DNA of 64,000 bases from Zelopaecilomyces penicillatus. Lineage: Eukaryota > Ascomycota > Sordariomycetes > Hypocreales > Pseudodiploosporaceae. The notes under the pieces are model-generated. The model saw only the letters and a list, made by a program, of their open reading frames with translations. It was not told the DNA's origin and did not search any database. Positions 48,541 through 60,530 of this stretch are shown here, in pieces (within the stretch, counting starts at the first letter, position 1; each line of letters begins with the position of its first letter). The stretch lies in assembly GCA_005765155.1 (NCBI GenBank), contig VCCP01000001.1:6572001-6636000 (forward strand), read 5' to 3'. The position numbers and the translations under genes were made by a program.

Positions 48541-49797
48541 ATGGATGGGCAACCGGATGGGCCCATAAGCTCTATTGACGAGCCCGGTGTCAAAGCCGAA
48601 GGCCAACTTCTCTATGAAATGCGGAAAGAGGTGGCAGAACTGCTGGGCCGGTCGCAGACAAGCTTTCCCGGGGCACAACCAGTCAGCTTTTCACGACAGC
48701 ATCTAGAAGAGCTTACGAAGCAAGAGTAAGTGCGCTACCTTGTGTATTTGGGAGGGTGCTTGTGGCAGTGTTTCTGACTTTGGTGTGTCTCTTCACCTCA
48801 CAGCTACTATCTTTGCGAGAAATCTGATGGCATTCGCTATCTCCTGTACTCAACTGAGGTCGAAAACCATGTTGAGGGACACTACCTTATCGACCGGAAG
48901 AACGATTACTGGTTCATCACGAATAGAAACCTTCATTTTCCACTGGAGAATGATAGAAGCGCTTTTCATACATCAACTCTGGTCGACGGCGAGCTGGTAT
49001 GGGACAGCTTGCCCAATGGAAGGAAGGAACCTCGGTTTCTTGTCTTTGACTGTCTCGTAATGGATGGGCATAAACTGATGGATCGGACACTGGATAAACG
49101 ACTTGCATACTTCAAAGAGCGGCTTTATAATCCCTACAAGAAGCTGTTCAAAGAGTTTCCTAAGGAGCTTCCTTTCCAGCCTTTCTACGTCGAGATGAAG
49201 CCATTTCAGCTCGCCTACGGTATTGATATGATGTTCAAACAGGTCCTACCAAGTTTGATGCACGGAAACGATGGCCTCATCTTCACGTGTCGCAATACAC
49301 CATACAAACACGGAACTGATCCCCACATTCTCAAGTGGAAGCCGCCTGAAGAAAATACAATAGACTTGAGGCTCAAGCTCATTTTCCCGACGGTTGAGCC
49401 CACCGAGTCGGAGAGAAAAGAAGGCATCCTTGAGCCTTTTATAGACTACGATAGCGTGCCGAAGTCTGAGCTGTTGGTGTACAAGGGGGACAGTGGCCCA
49501 GATCGATACGAGCCGTTTCACGATGTTTTCATCACGGAGGAGGAATGGGAGATTCTTAAGGGCCTAGGGGACCCGTTAGATGATCGCATCGTAGAGTGTA
49601 ATCAGGATGAGCAGGGCAGATGGCGAATTCTTCGCTTCAGAGATGACAAGACAGAAGCGAACCACAAGTCCACTGTCGTGAGTGTGTTGGAGAGTATAAA
49701 CGACAAGGTTTCTGAGCAAGATCTCTCTGTAGCAGCTGGTCCTATCCGAGATTGCTGGAAAGCCCGGCAAGCTCAAGAAAGCCGGCGTGGTAGGTAG
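48541..49797 (+). CDS. CEG1: mRNA capping enzyme, guanylyltransferase subunit
   Basis: Nuclear mRNA guanylyltransferase that adds GMP to diphosphate RNA 5' ends through a covalent lysyl-GMP intermediate. Exons 48541..48725 and 48804..49797 give 392 residues. The nucleophile motif KxDG is KSDGIRYLL at about residue 68. Later nucleotidyltransferase motifs are TSTLVDGELVWD (motif III), GNDGLIFTC (motif IV) and HILKWKPPEENTIDLRL (motif V), followed by the OB-fold part with WRILRFRDDK. There is no triphosphatase domain, as expected for fungi where it is a separate subunit. The single intron of 78 nt falls just before the active site and restores KQDYYLCEKSDG. The gene is convergent with the Ser/Thr-rich protein gene. 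Confidence 0.94.
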
Positions 49798-50351
49798 GGC
49801 AAACACGTACGGTTCGCGTTTTAACTGCTAGCACTATAGTGTTAAAGGACACACGCGCAGGGGTAGACTGCAGCTGGAGTTTTGAAAGGCAATGGTTACG
49901 CTACTACTACTACTACTACTCTGAGGGGGCCTCATAAATAATACGTGTGGAATTTGGAAAGTGGAGGCGTTCTTGGGCTATTGATTAACTGCTGATTGAC
50001 CTTTATATCACGTTTGGGTGGCGAAGGTTCTAGCTCATGTGCTCGTATCATCGTGCCGGGTCATGGGTCATCAAACTCGGTTTTGTTTCCATTATGGGTT
50101 CTTCCTGTTTTACAGAGATTCTTCATCAATTTTATTCACCAGATTCTAGCTGCTTGTTTTATTAATCTCGGTGATGTAGCAATACCAGCATCTGTGGATA
50201 TTTTTTCTTCTTTCCTGATCCAAGCAAAGAAATCGAGACACCAACCCGTGTGAACCAGTTAAGCTTCCACTTAATGAACACTCACTCTTATTGCTGCCGA
50301 GGTGTGGTTCCGGCCATACTTGATGAGCGAAAACTTCCAACTCGATTGTTA
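49798..50351. other. Convergent intergenic region after CEG1
   Basis: 3' flanks of two convergent genes. It contains a CTA trinucleotide run at about 49901..49921. Nothing else was recognised. Confidence 0.5.
49901..49921. repeat. CTA trinucleotide microsatellite
   Basis: Seven head-to-tail CTA units about 100 bases after the CEG1 stop. Confidence 0.85.
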
Positions 50352-51870
50352 TCAGAGCATGAACATGATGATGGCGATGAGCATAACAAGACACCCAACG
50401 TTGCCGGAGCCATTTCCACCCCAAGCATGTGGCTCAGGCTTCTTCTTGCCGCTAGAAATGACCACAGGGGTCGTGGGGGTGGTAATGCTAGTGATTGTGC
50501 CGGAAACCTGGCCACTGGCAGTGCCATTGGGTGCTGGGAAGGACGATGGTACAAGCACTGTGGTGATTGATGTGACTGGCAAGCCATAAGTCGTTGTGAG
50601 ATACTCGGTGACTATACTCTCAATAGTGGTTGGGATGGCAGTATCAGCCGTCTCAGAGAGCGTGGCTGTAGACGCAGATTGAGGAAACGACTTTGTAATT
50701 GTAAGAACAGGCGATGTCTGGACTGTAGTGATAGTCGACTTGGCAGTAGATGTTTCAGTAACAGTAACCATTGCTGGGCTTGTAGAACCCCATAGATCCG
50801 AAATCACAACTGTCAAAATTGAGGTGACCGTCCGGGAAGGTGGCGAGACACTAGTTTGAAGGTCTGTGATGGTTGATGGGCGGCCCGAGACAGTTGCATC
50901 GGGCAATCCTTCAGTTAAGGAAACGCCAGTCTTCACGTTGGTGACTGTTAATGGATTGCCTGACACAGTAGCATCTGGTAGACCACTTGTCAGAGAAATA
51001 TCAGTCTGAACATCTGTCAGAGTAGACGGGTTGCCTGAAATAGTAGCATCAGGGAGGCCGCTAGTAAACGAGAGTTCGGTATTGACATGAGTTACGGTTG
51101 AGCCACCACCAGTCACTGTGACATCGCCTAAAACAGAACTCTGGGCCCAAGGAGGCGACGTAGAGGACTTTGATGAAGTCGGAGTGGGTGTAGGAACGAC
51201 GGTGACAGTGACAGTTAGAGTGGAGTTGCCAGCGGAGCAGATAGGGGGCTCAGTAGGCAGGGTTACAGAAGCAGTCTTCGTAGCGGTCTTGGTCACGGTA
51301 GTAGAGTCGAGAGGGCTGCTAATACTGTAGATGACAGAGATGGCCGTTTGAGTCCTGATAGAAGGGTGAGCCAGGTTGAAGCAAAAGAGAATAGGGGCTG
51401 TTGCTTACGATATCGGAACACTGATCCCAACAGGCACAACTACCTGAGTTACAATAGCAATAGATCCTCCGGTGATGAAGTGAGCAATAGAAGAACTATC
51501 GGCGACTCCAAGAGTAACAGCCTCTGCGGAAGACATGGCAGTTTCATTGCAGTCGCCACGACGGTCAAGCTGATGCACGCCATTCTCAACTGGCTCAGCA
51601 TAGATGTACTCTTTCTTAGAGCGAAACAGGTACTCTGAATCAATCGAGTTTGTTAATTCCGTTTGATGGCAGCAAGAAGAAGGGCAGGGGAGCGGCCATA
51701 CCGCAGTGGGAAGCAAAAAGTCCGATGCCGAAAACCAGGACGACAAGGCCAAAGGCGAGGGCTGCTCCAGCGAGCATTTTCTTAGCTGTCCATTTGCCCT
51801 TGATTTTGTGGGTAATGGTCGCCTTGTTATCGTCGGCATGGTTAACTTCGCCAACTTCAGGATCCTTCAT
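50352..51870 (-). CDS. Ser/Thr-rich repeat membrane protein, unknown function
   Basis: No family recognised. Exons 51702..51870, 51409..51634 and 50352..51354 join in frame to 465 residues. A short charged N-terminus (KIKGKWTAKK) precedes a transmembrane segment at about 32-53 (MLAGAALAFGLVVLVFGIGLF), suggesting a type II or signal-anchor topology. The rest is largely Thr, Ser and Val, like heavily O-glycosylated wall-associated proteins. Three full repeats and one partial repeat of 25 residues centre on SGLPDATxSG. The C-terminus is Lys/Pro/His, a Gly-Asn stretch, then a hydrophobic tail (VGCLVMLIAIIMFML) resembling a GPI-attachment signal. Intron sizes are 67 and 54 nt. An upstream leader intron (51882..51947) may create an alternative start four residues earlier. 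A cell-surface or wall-stress role is inference from composition. Confidence 0.7.
50830..51095 (-). repeat. 75-bp coding tandem repeats (25 residues each)
   Basis: Within the Ser/Thr-rich protein, units reading roughly xVxTxxSxTSGLPDATxSGxP with a T-rich linker recur three times, with the start of a fourth. The units differ in synonymous and conservative positions, so the duplication is not recent. Confidence 0.75.
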
Positions 51871-51882
51871 GATTGCGGCCAC

Positions 51883-54800
51883 TAATTGGAGAGTGTCAGT
51901 GCAAAGTTGTTGCTGGGAGGAAATATGACAGTTTCCATGTTACGTACTTTTTAATGATTCCTCGATGAGTGTAAAAGTGCAAAGAGAAAAGACAGGTAGC
52001 TATAATAATCTGTCAATAAGGTGGCGCTGAATCCTCTTTTAGAGAATAAGGGTTGAGATCAAGAAGAAGAAGAAAAGCATATAATCTCCCTGCGCGTTGA
52101 TAGCAGCGGTGTGAAGGCACACACAGCAGGAATATGAGAAAAGCAGAATGCGTACCAGTATAATGAAAGGATGAGAAACCTTCAATTTCTAAATAGCGAG
52201 CGTGTAGTTTCCCAGATGGCTGAGAAGAAGACGTGATAGTCACAAAGAAAGAATGTCGGGTGAGGAGGGTGGGTGAGAAGGAGGTGAAAAAGAGTGTGCA
52301 GCAAACAAAGTGTGGGGGTTTTTATATGACTAGTTGCACAATCAGTATGCTGTGTGATTTCTGAACGGGCCGTGAATCAGTCATAGAAGCAAAAAGAATC
52401 ACCTCTCCGAAAAAACATTCGATCAGTCACTCTCTGCCAGCTGGTGCGTCGCCGGACGGAAGTGCTCAGGGCTGGCAGATGGCACTTGGGTGGTGGGCGA
52501 AACAAGCCCTCACCTTCATACCCAAAGTAGGTAAGTAGATAGGTAGACAGGTGATTACAAGATATTTAGTCTGGTGCTCAAGACCACAAAGATGCTATCA
52601 GGGTTGAAGCAACATCATGATATTGTGAACGACTTATTTCGCAGAGGAGGCTGACAATTGTCTGCATGAGCTGCGGTTAGAAAGACTCGGTAGTTGGATT
52701 GCTTGAATCTGGTATATTGTTATTGTATTCTCTGATAGCATCATTTACATGCACTAAACAACAAAGTGAGTGACGGCTAAAAGTCTATTGCGAATGTGAT
52801 ATCAAACAATGAGAGTGGGAAGCGGTGCTCCAATTTCAGGAGACACCAATAGTAGGATCAGACCACCCTTCACTTTACCATATACTACCAGATAGCAACG
52901 TGAAACAAGTACACGTATATGGCATGAAGATATCTTAAACCTGTACAGGTGGCCGACCGCGTAATTAATGAAGTTGAACAACTTCAACAATCCGAGCAAA
53001 TACTGCTTTCGGATTATTCAGGGGCTAGGAAGTACACCATCGATGCTTCACCTTCTGCGCGTTTCCGGGTTACCAAACAAACATAGTCTGTGATACGTGG
53101 AACATCAACGTTGGGCAGACTGAGTTTTCCTGCCATCAAATTTAATTCTTAGTCGAAATCCACGATAATTGAAGTTTGAGAGGACCATGATTTACCATCA
53201 AAGTGCATGACCAGATGGATTTAATGTAGCATGGAGACGCAATGTGTCAAATATTATTCTTTTCTGGAAATGATATGAAATGCTTCTTTTCGGTTCTTCT
53301 TTTCTGTCTGTCAATTCAATTGTCTGCTGAGTCAATGTGCCCCAAAGTATTGTGCTCCAAACACACCAACGCAGCCTTATGATTGTATTGCCAGGCCTGG
53401 GCACACCAAATGGGTATTCACTAAACGAGCCGTGAAACAAAAATGGATTGGTTTTGGGTTGAATCGCTTGCAATATGTAGTGGAACGCCGCGCCGAAACG
53501 AGTAATTTGCAGACATGTATATGGGATTTGGGATCTCATCCTCGAGATGCCGCCAAAGCGAGGCCATAGGGAAAAGAATAAACCCATTATAGTTGTCTGT
53601 TTCAATTGGCTTAGCAAGATTGATTTCTTCTTCATTGTAAAGCTATCGAAATAGTTAGTAACGAATGTTTGCTTCGCCATTACCTTGTCAGAAACCCTAT
53701 CTCTAAGGGAAAACTCACACTTGTAATGGTGGGTGCTGGGGCAATTGAGAAAGGTTGCTAATTTGCTATAAAATCGTGAAAGTAGAGGAGTAATGCAAAA
53801 AGCGCAGAGAACGGGCGGTCGTGTGATGAACTAGAAAAGAGGCACACGGTAGCATATAGAGGGAAAGGTTATGAGGTTGTCAACAGCGCGAAAAATAATT
53901 GGGACCATCTCAAAATAATTCACACAAAGATGTCTCTGTAAATATTTACAAATAAGAATTAAGTAACAACAGTGTGCAACTTACTAAACGTTTGAATTGC
54001 GTTGGATAATTAACAGGCTTTTGAAGCTCTCCTATAATATCAGGGGTGTCACATCGATATCGTTTCTTTTCACCCCATTGGTTGTCAACGGAGACAAGTA
54101 TATCAAGCGATCAGCAGGTATTCTGAGTAAAGAAGATCCCACCAACATGTTAAAAGCACAGCAAGCTAGCAGTTTAGAGCTAAAACAAGATGGTGAGGGA
54201 ATGGAACCAATTATTTGCAGATTGGCGAAATGGGGGTCGGGTAGAAATCGATGTTTGGAAGTCTTCACCTGCAACATGGTAACGTCATCTGGGTACGCCT
54301 CTAAGAGTAGTAACAGAAATCACATAAACGAATCAGAGCGAGAGAAGTTGACGTTGGTGATTGGAGTTCTAGTCTCCCGTTCCTTCATCTGAAGCAGCAT
54401 TGCCTCGTCCCAGACTCAAGTTGCGTCTGCCATCAAATGCAAACGAGCCTCCATTAATGAAGTCGTCCCCTATTATATGTTTTGACATCTCATATCCAAA
54501 AGTAGGGTCATCGTATCAACCCATAATATCGGCGATATTGATTGGCATTATTCATGGTGGAGTATCAATCAACGTTAACACAGGCAAGCAAATCATGACA
54601 TAGTGGTTGGTGGTGAATACTGTAGTAATAAAGATGGAATGGTAACCAAAAAAAGAAGTCATCACTAAAGAAAAAAGTGAAAGAGGTGGAGAGCCAAGCC
54701 GGATGCGCCTTCCATTATTGCATTCCGAGAAGACCTGGCCTACTAATGATAATGATAGAGGAGATGCTGCAATACTGCGCAGTGTGTGTTCGGTGGCAAG

Positions 54801-55399
54801 TGTAAGCACCCTTAGGTACCTTAGAGTGGATGCAGCCCACTGTGCTTCGTATTAGTAAACCTGTTGTTACAGTGGCCTCTGTGCTAATAAGTCCTGAAGC
54901 GCAAAAGCGGAGCCTCTTTGGACGTCGATGAACCTCTCCAAAAATAAGGCACTGTCATCGCGTCGCGTAGGGCAGAGGACCAGCACTGGCCTGGTACTTA
55001 AGAGGTACATCAGTCTACACCCACAACTGCATATAGCGGTGCCTCTTCTCAAGTCTCTCTCCGTAGCTGCCACGGCCTGTTGGCGGCACTCACAGCACCA
55101 CTACTATTACTACCTTGATCTTCTAGCCCACCCCCCTTCGCCCCAAATCCACCAGCTCGACCGTCGCGCACGCGCACTCGGCATCGGAGAGACAGATCCC
55201 TCTAGAATTCGTCCCCGCGAGCATCGACGTGGACACTTCGCAGCTTTGCCATTGTGCGATGCTGAGAATTGCGCGACCGGCATCAGAGAATCGAGTTTTG
55301 TGAGCGGCCAATCACGCGCACTGCACTGCGACCGCAAAACAGCTGAGCTGTTGGTCTCGCCATCCTTCTCACACCAAACAATATTCATATCAGCGCAAC
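51883..55399. promoter_or_regulatory. 3.5 kb divergent gene-free region before PDS5
   Basis: Lies between the Ser/Thr-rich protein gene and PDS5. The left and middle parts are AT-rich; the last 500 bases are GC- and C-rich and must hold the PDS5 promoter. Two open frames of 160 and 131 residues (53198..53680 minus, 53997..54392 plus) have no recognisable domain, and nothing supports them as genes. A probable 5' leader intron of the Ser/Thr-rich gene occupies 51882..51947. Confidence 0.5.
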
Positions 55400-58300
55400 A
55401 TGGCGCGTCGCCGCACCCGTGCCCAGCAGCCAGTCGATCAGGAGGAGGAGCACATACAAGAAGAACCCCAGGAGCCCGAGCCCGAGCCAGAGGTTGAACC
55501 CGAGCTTCAATCCGATTCCGAACCAGAGCCTGAGCCCGAATCAGCACCACCAGTAGTAAACGCGGACGACAACGACGAGGAGGAGCAGCGCAGCCTTCAA
55601 TTCAATGAGGAGCTATCATGGCGGCCAGCAAAGCCCATCCCGAGCGGCACTCTTCTCACTCGTCTAGAAAGGCTCTCCAAGGAGCTAGCCGACTTTGACC
55701 AGGGAGCAACCGATCTTGACTCCCTCAAGGATGTTGCCGCCAAGTTGGCACATCGCAATCTGCTCCAACATAAAGATAGAGGTGTCAAGGCATATACTGC
55801 ATGCTGTCTCGTGGATATTCTACGCCTTTTCGTTCCTGATGCTCCCTTCACCGATGAACAGCTCAAGGTTAGTGAACCACCAATCGCGGATGCGCAACTA
55901 CCAGCATTCACATACTAACGGTGACTCCACGCAGATGATGTATGGTCTGTTTGTCAAGGACATACTACCTGCACTTCACGATCCATCAAACCCGTATAAT
56001 AGCCAGCACAAATACGTTCTTATGTCTTTAACCGACGTTAAAAGCATATTGCTCATCTCAGATGTACACGGCGCTGATGAGCTCCTCCTACGTCTCTTTA
56101 ATGGTACTTTCGATGGTGTCTCCACAAGCTCCAAGGCGCCTCTTGAAGAACAGGTTACAAAGGATGTGGAGATACACTTGACCGAAATGCTTATGCAACT
56201 TATCGACGAGTCTCCTGGTAGTGTTCCAGCAAGCGTAATCGACGCCATTATCAGTCAGTTTCTACGAGCGGCTCCACCCGGTGGAGGTCGTAGCAAAGAT
56301 CAGAATGAGAAACAGTCAACTCTTCTCCATAAAACTGAACCAGCAGCGTATATAATGGCCAAGAACATCTGCAACGGATGCGCTGACAAAATGTCACGTT
56401 ACGTGAGCCAGTATTTCAGCGACGTCATTCTCAACGCTTCTGGCTTTGCGACTAGGGCCAACGGTTACAGACCAGGAGATGACTCGGACGAGGAGGATAC
56501 CAATGCAGGACCATCGGATGCTGACCTCAAGAGCCTCCGTCAAGCGCATCTGCTGATTCGCGAGCTCTGGCGAGCTGCTCCTACGATTCTTCAAAATGTC
56601 ATTCCCCAATTAGAGGCCGAGCTTTCGGCAGACAATGTTCACCTACGACTGATAGCAACGGAAACCTTTGGTGATATGATCTCTGGAATCGGTGCCGCAG
56701 GACCTCCATCTCCACCGGCTCTTGATCCAGCAGCCTATCCTCCACTTCGATTAATGGATGAAGCACAAGCAGCGCTGGCTGAAACCAACGTTCTCACCAA
56801 GCCATACTCCCCACAGTCCTTTGCTCAGTCTCACCCGGGAACCTACCGGAATTTTGTTGGCAGAAAGAACGATAAGACCAGCACTATTCGTACTGCTTGG
56901 GTGACAGCCGTTGGTTATATCCTGTCGACATCTGCTGGTGGCATTGGCTTAAGTCGAGAGGAGGAAAGTGAGCTCGTGCAGGGTCTTGTCAGTAAGCTAA
57001 ACGACAGCGATGAAAAGGTCCGACTAGCGGCTGTGAAAGCCATTGAGCTTCTCGAATTCCGCGACGTTGTTCTGAAGCTCGGTGTTCTCGGTGGTGTGGA
57101 TAAGGAAGGGTCCGTCTTCGCTAGTCTTGCAGACCGATGCCGCGATAGAAAGCCTGCCGTGCGTGTTGAAGCCATGGTTTTACTCGGGAGACTCTGGGCT
57201 GTTGGTGCTGGTGAGATCGCAGACGGGCAAGAGGCCGTCACCGCCTGTCTTGCCGGTGTCCCCACACGTATTATCAATGCCTTTTACGCGAATGACCCGG
57301 ATGTCAATGTTCTTCTCGATCGTGTCATGTTTGAGTGTCTCATTCCGCTAAAATATCCCTTGATAAAGGGCAAAGGCTCAAAGGGTTCATCATCTCAGAG
57401 CAAGGCGGGAGTTGTCCAAACAGATCAGGATAAGATCAGGGCTGAGAGAATTTTGCTGATGCTCAAATCTCTCAATGAGCCAGCTCAGAAAGCCTTCTTC
57501 GCCATGCAGGCCCGTCAGCCCCAATTTGCCAAGGGTGTCGAGATTCTCATTCAACAGTGCGAGGCATACAATGGTGGTGTAGTCGATGGCAATGAGGAGA
57601 GGGTGAAGGCTAGTCTTGCCAAAACCTTCCAATGGCTCGGAGGCTTTTTCCCCGATCCGCTGAAGGTTCGAAGTGATCTTCAAAAATTTGCAAAACTAAA
57701 CGAACGCCGAAGCTACCAGCTTGTAAAGTACGCAATTGAGCGCGAAAGTGACTTCAAGACCGTTCGCCGAGCTATTAGCGAACTGATTATGAAAGTGCAA
57801 TCGAGCTCGGCTTCAAGTTCACTAGACACTTTGATCCCACTTCTTTATCGTTCGAGCTGTTTGATGTTCAGTCGAAGTCACCTCGCAACAATCATGGACT
57901 ATTCAAAAAGTGACAGGAATGGATTTGCAGGGGTTGCTCATCAGGTGCTTAACGATATCTCTCAACGCAATCCGGATATATTCAAGGCTCATGCTGAAGA
58001 GCTGAGGAAGGAGATCAGCGAGCAAGCTCCAACGGAGAAGCGGACGAACGATGCGACGGTGGGGGATATTCTCAAGGCGTACTCATCATACTCGAAAAGG
58101 TATCCGGAAGATATCAATTGCGACAGAAGCTTCTCACAGACCCTGATGAACTATGCGCTTTATGGCGCACCCATCAAGACCTCGAAATATGCTGTCAACA
58201 TCATGCTTGCCAAAAATGATGACAAGAGCAAAATTACGGCCACCAACCTTTTACGTAAGGCCATTGACGGCTTGGATTTTGGGTCGCCTCACTTCCTCAA

Positions 58301-60117
58301 TAAGCTGGCCACCATCAGTCAACTGGAGCGGTTGACCCCGAGTGTGACAGTGGACTCCGACGAAGCAATTCACGACCTGACGATTAAGAAGATTCTACGC
58401 CAAGTCCGGACCGATGCAACGGCAAAAAATCCAACATGGGTTGAAGACGCGGATATGGATGAGGAGCTCCAGGCCAAGTGTCTGTCCATGAGAATATTGG
58501 TCAATCAAGTCATTGCGAACGCAGACGAACCGAATGCTGTCGAAAGAATTAAGCCAGTGCTAAAGCTCTTAAAAACCTTTGTTGTCATGGAAGGTGAATT
58601 CTGCAAAGAAAAGGATACTCCTTTGCATCACAAGAAGCGTTTGAGACTGCTAGCAGGTCTACTTATGCTCAAGCTTTGCACAGTGAAAAAGTTTGATGAT
58701 CAACTTGATCCGTCTACCTTCAACAAGCTTGCCGAGCTTGTCCAAGATAGTGAGCTCCAAGTTCGTCGCCGTTTCATGGACAAACTTCAAAACTATCTCA
58801 CACGAGGCAAATTACGGGCACGTTTCTTGACCATACTTTTCTTGGTTTCGTTTGAGCCCGTGTCTGATCTCAAAAACCGGGTGGAAACATGGTTACGTTC
58901 CCGAGCCCGCCATTATGCCGAGAATAAACAACAGGTCATGGAGGCAATCATCGGAAGGCTCATTCCATTGCTCGCCCATCACCCAGACTTTGACCGTGGC
59001 CCAGATGACCTGGCCGACTTTGCCAACTACTTCTTATTCTACCTGGGAGCTGTCGCAAATGAGGAGAATGCGTCCTTGATCTACAAATATGCAGAGAGGG
59101 TTAAGCAGACGCGGGACGGTATCGATGCCGAGAAGAGCGACAACCTCTACATTTTGAGCGATTTGGCTCAAGCCGTAATCCGCAAGCTTCAAGAGAAAAG
59201 GGGGTGGAGTTTTCAAGCCTGGCCCAACAAGGTCGGTCTTCCTGCGGGACTGTACACTATGCTCCCATCAAGTGAAGTCGCACTGCAGATTGCCAAAACA
59301 CAGTACATCCCAGATGAATTGGATGAAAAACTAGATGATCTAATTCGAGCAATGGATCGCAAAAAGGTATGATACGCCCAGATTTGATGTTTCTTGAGCA
59401 GCCCATCACATTGCATTATACATGCTAACTATTGACTTGTAGAAACGGAAGTCAATGCATGAGTGGTCAGAACCACCTGCCAAGAAGGCAAGAACGCAGA
59501 TCAAAACTGTGATTAGAGAAAAGGCTGGAACTAAGCCAAAAGCTTCCAAGTCTGCAACAAAGAAGACGCCAAAGCCCAAGAAGCCTTCTCGACCGAAGAA
59601 AAGCTTACAAGCATCGGAATTGGATGCCGGGGAACGCCGACGCAGCGGTCGTTCCAAGACGGCGATATCCAACTACGCAGAGCGGGACGACAAGGCCGAT
59701 GAGGATGAGATGTTGGAGGGAGTGGCACAATGGGATTACGGGAGCGACAATGATGATGACAGTGGTGACTCAGATCAAGAGGGCAGTGATAACGAAGAAG
59801 AAATCGAAGCGAGTGATGCATCCGACGATGAATCCCTAGCACATTCCGATGAGGACAAAGGGGAGGAGGAGGGAAAGGAAGGTGATGATATTGATGATGA
59901 GGAAGAGGTAGAAGAGGAAGAGGAAGAGAAGGTAGAGCGCCCGAAAAACAACGGGAAGAAAACGTCAGCACCAAGTGCGAAAAGCAAGCCCGCAGCAAGG
60001 TCAGCGATTAAAGCCAGTGTTCTGGCTCAGATGGAAAAGGGCACGGTTCGCTCAACTCGAGGCCGGAGGGCGGCAAAGGACGTGTCAGACATGGATGTCG
60101 ATGACGAAGACGACTGA
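55400..60117 (+). CDS. PDS5: Sister chromatid cohesion protein Pds5
   Basis: Cohesin-associated HEAT-repeat protein that regulates cohesin loading, acetylation and release on chromosomes. Exons 55400..55867, 55935..59366 and 59443..60117 give 1524 residues. The N-terminus starts MARRRTRAQQ and has a Glu/Pro-rich segment. Then come the family segments LLTRLERLSKELADFDQG, HRNLLQHKDRGVKAYTACCLVDILRLFVPDAPFT and MYGLFVKDILPALHDPSNPY. The long middle is helical HEAT repeats (KVRLAAVKAIELLEF, RDRKPAVRVEAMVLLGRLW, VRRRFMDKLQNYL). The C-terminal 220 residues are basic then strongly acidic with Lys-rich stretches and are probably disordered, as in other Pds5 proteins. Introns are 67 and 76 nt. The reading frame is continuous through both junctions. 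It is convergent with SNF5. Confidence 0.95.
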
Positions 60118-60223
60118 ATGATGTAAGGGGGGACGGGTGTGCGCGTGCATGTAAGCTGAGCTGAGCTGATATCGATTTTTATGCCAAGGTGTTTTTTTAT
60201 ATAATGGTTTCAATTCGCGTAAT

Positions 60224-60448
60224 CCTCTTCATCTTCTTCTTCTTCATCATCATCATCTTCTTCTTCATCATCATCTTCTTCTTCTTCATCATCATCTTCT
60301 TCTTCATCATCATCTTCTTCTTCTTCATCATCATCTTCTTCTTCTTCATCATCATCTTCTTCTTCTTCATCATCATCTTCTTCTTCTTCATCATCATCTT
60401 CTTCTTCTTCATCATCATCTTCTTCTTCTTCATCATCATCTTCTTCTT
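60224..60448. repeat. 21-bp-period minisatellite of TTC and ATC triplets
   Basis: About ten to eleven units, mostly four TTC followed by three ATC triplets, with a few 18-bp variants near the left end. Read on the minus strand it would spell alternating Glu and Asp blocks in an 83-codon open frame (60210..60461). No neighbouring exon, domain or intron supports translation, so it is treated as a non-coding tandem array about 100 bases after the PDS5 stop. Confidence 0.9.
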
Positions 60449-60512
60449 TGTTGTACGTCATCGCTTATGTTTGTGACAACACTCAAGAATTTGTGCTCCC
60501 CTTTGGTTAATG

Positions 60513-60530
60513 AGTGTGTGTGTGTGTGTG
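60513..60530. repeat. GT microsatellite
   Basis: Nine-unit GT run a short distance after the 21-bp minisatellite. Confidence 0.85.

Noticed and set aside
53198..53680. 160-codon minus-strand frame in the PDS5 upstream region
   Set aside because: No recognisable domain, AT-rich surroundings, no intron or neighbour support. Kept as non-coding unless homology is found.
53997..54392. 131-codon plus-strand frame
   Set aside because: Overlaps an opposite-strand frame and has no domain or family pattern.
60210..60461. 83-codon Glu/Asp open frame on the minus strand
   Set aside because: Produced by the minisatellite itself; no start context, domain or adjoining exon supports a protein.
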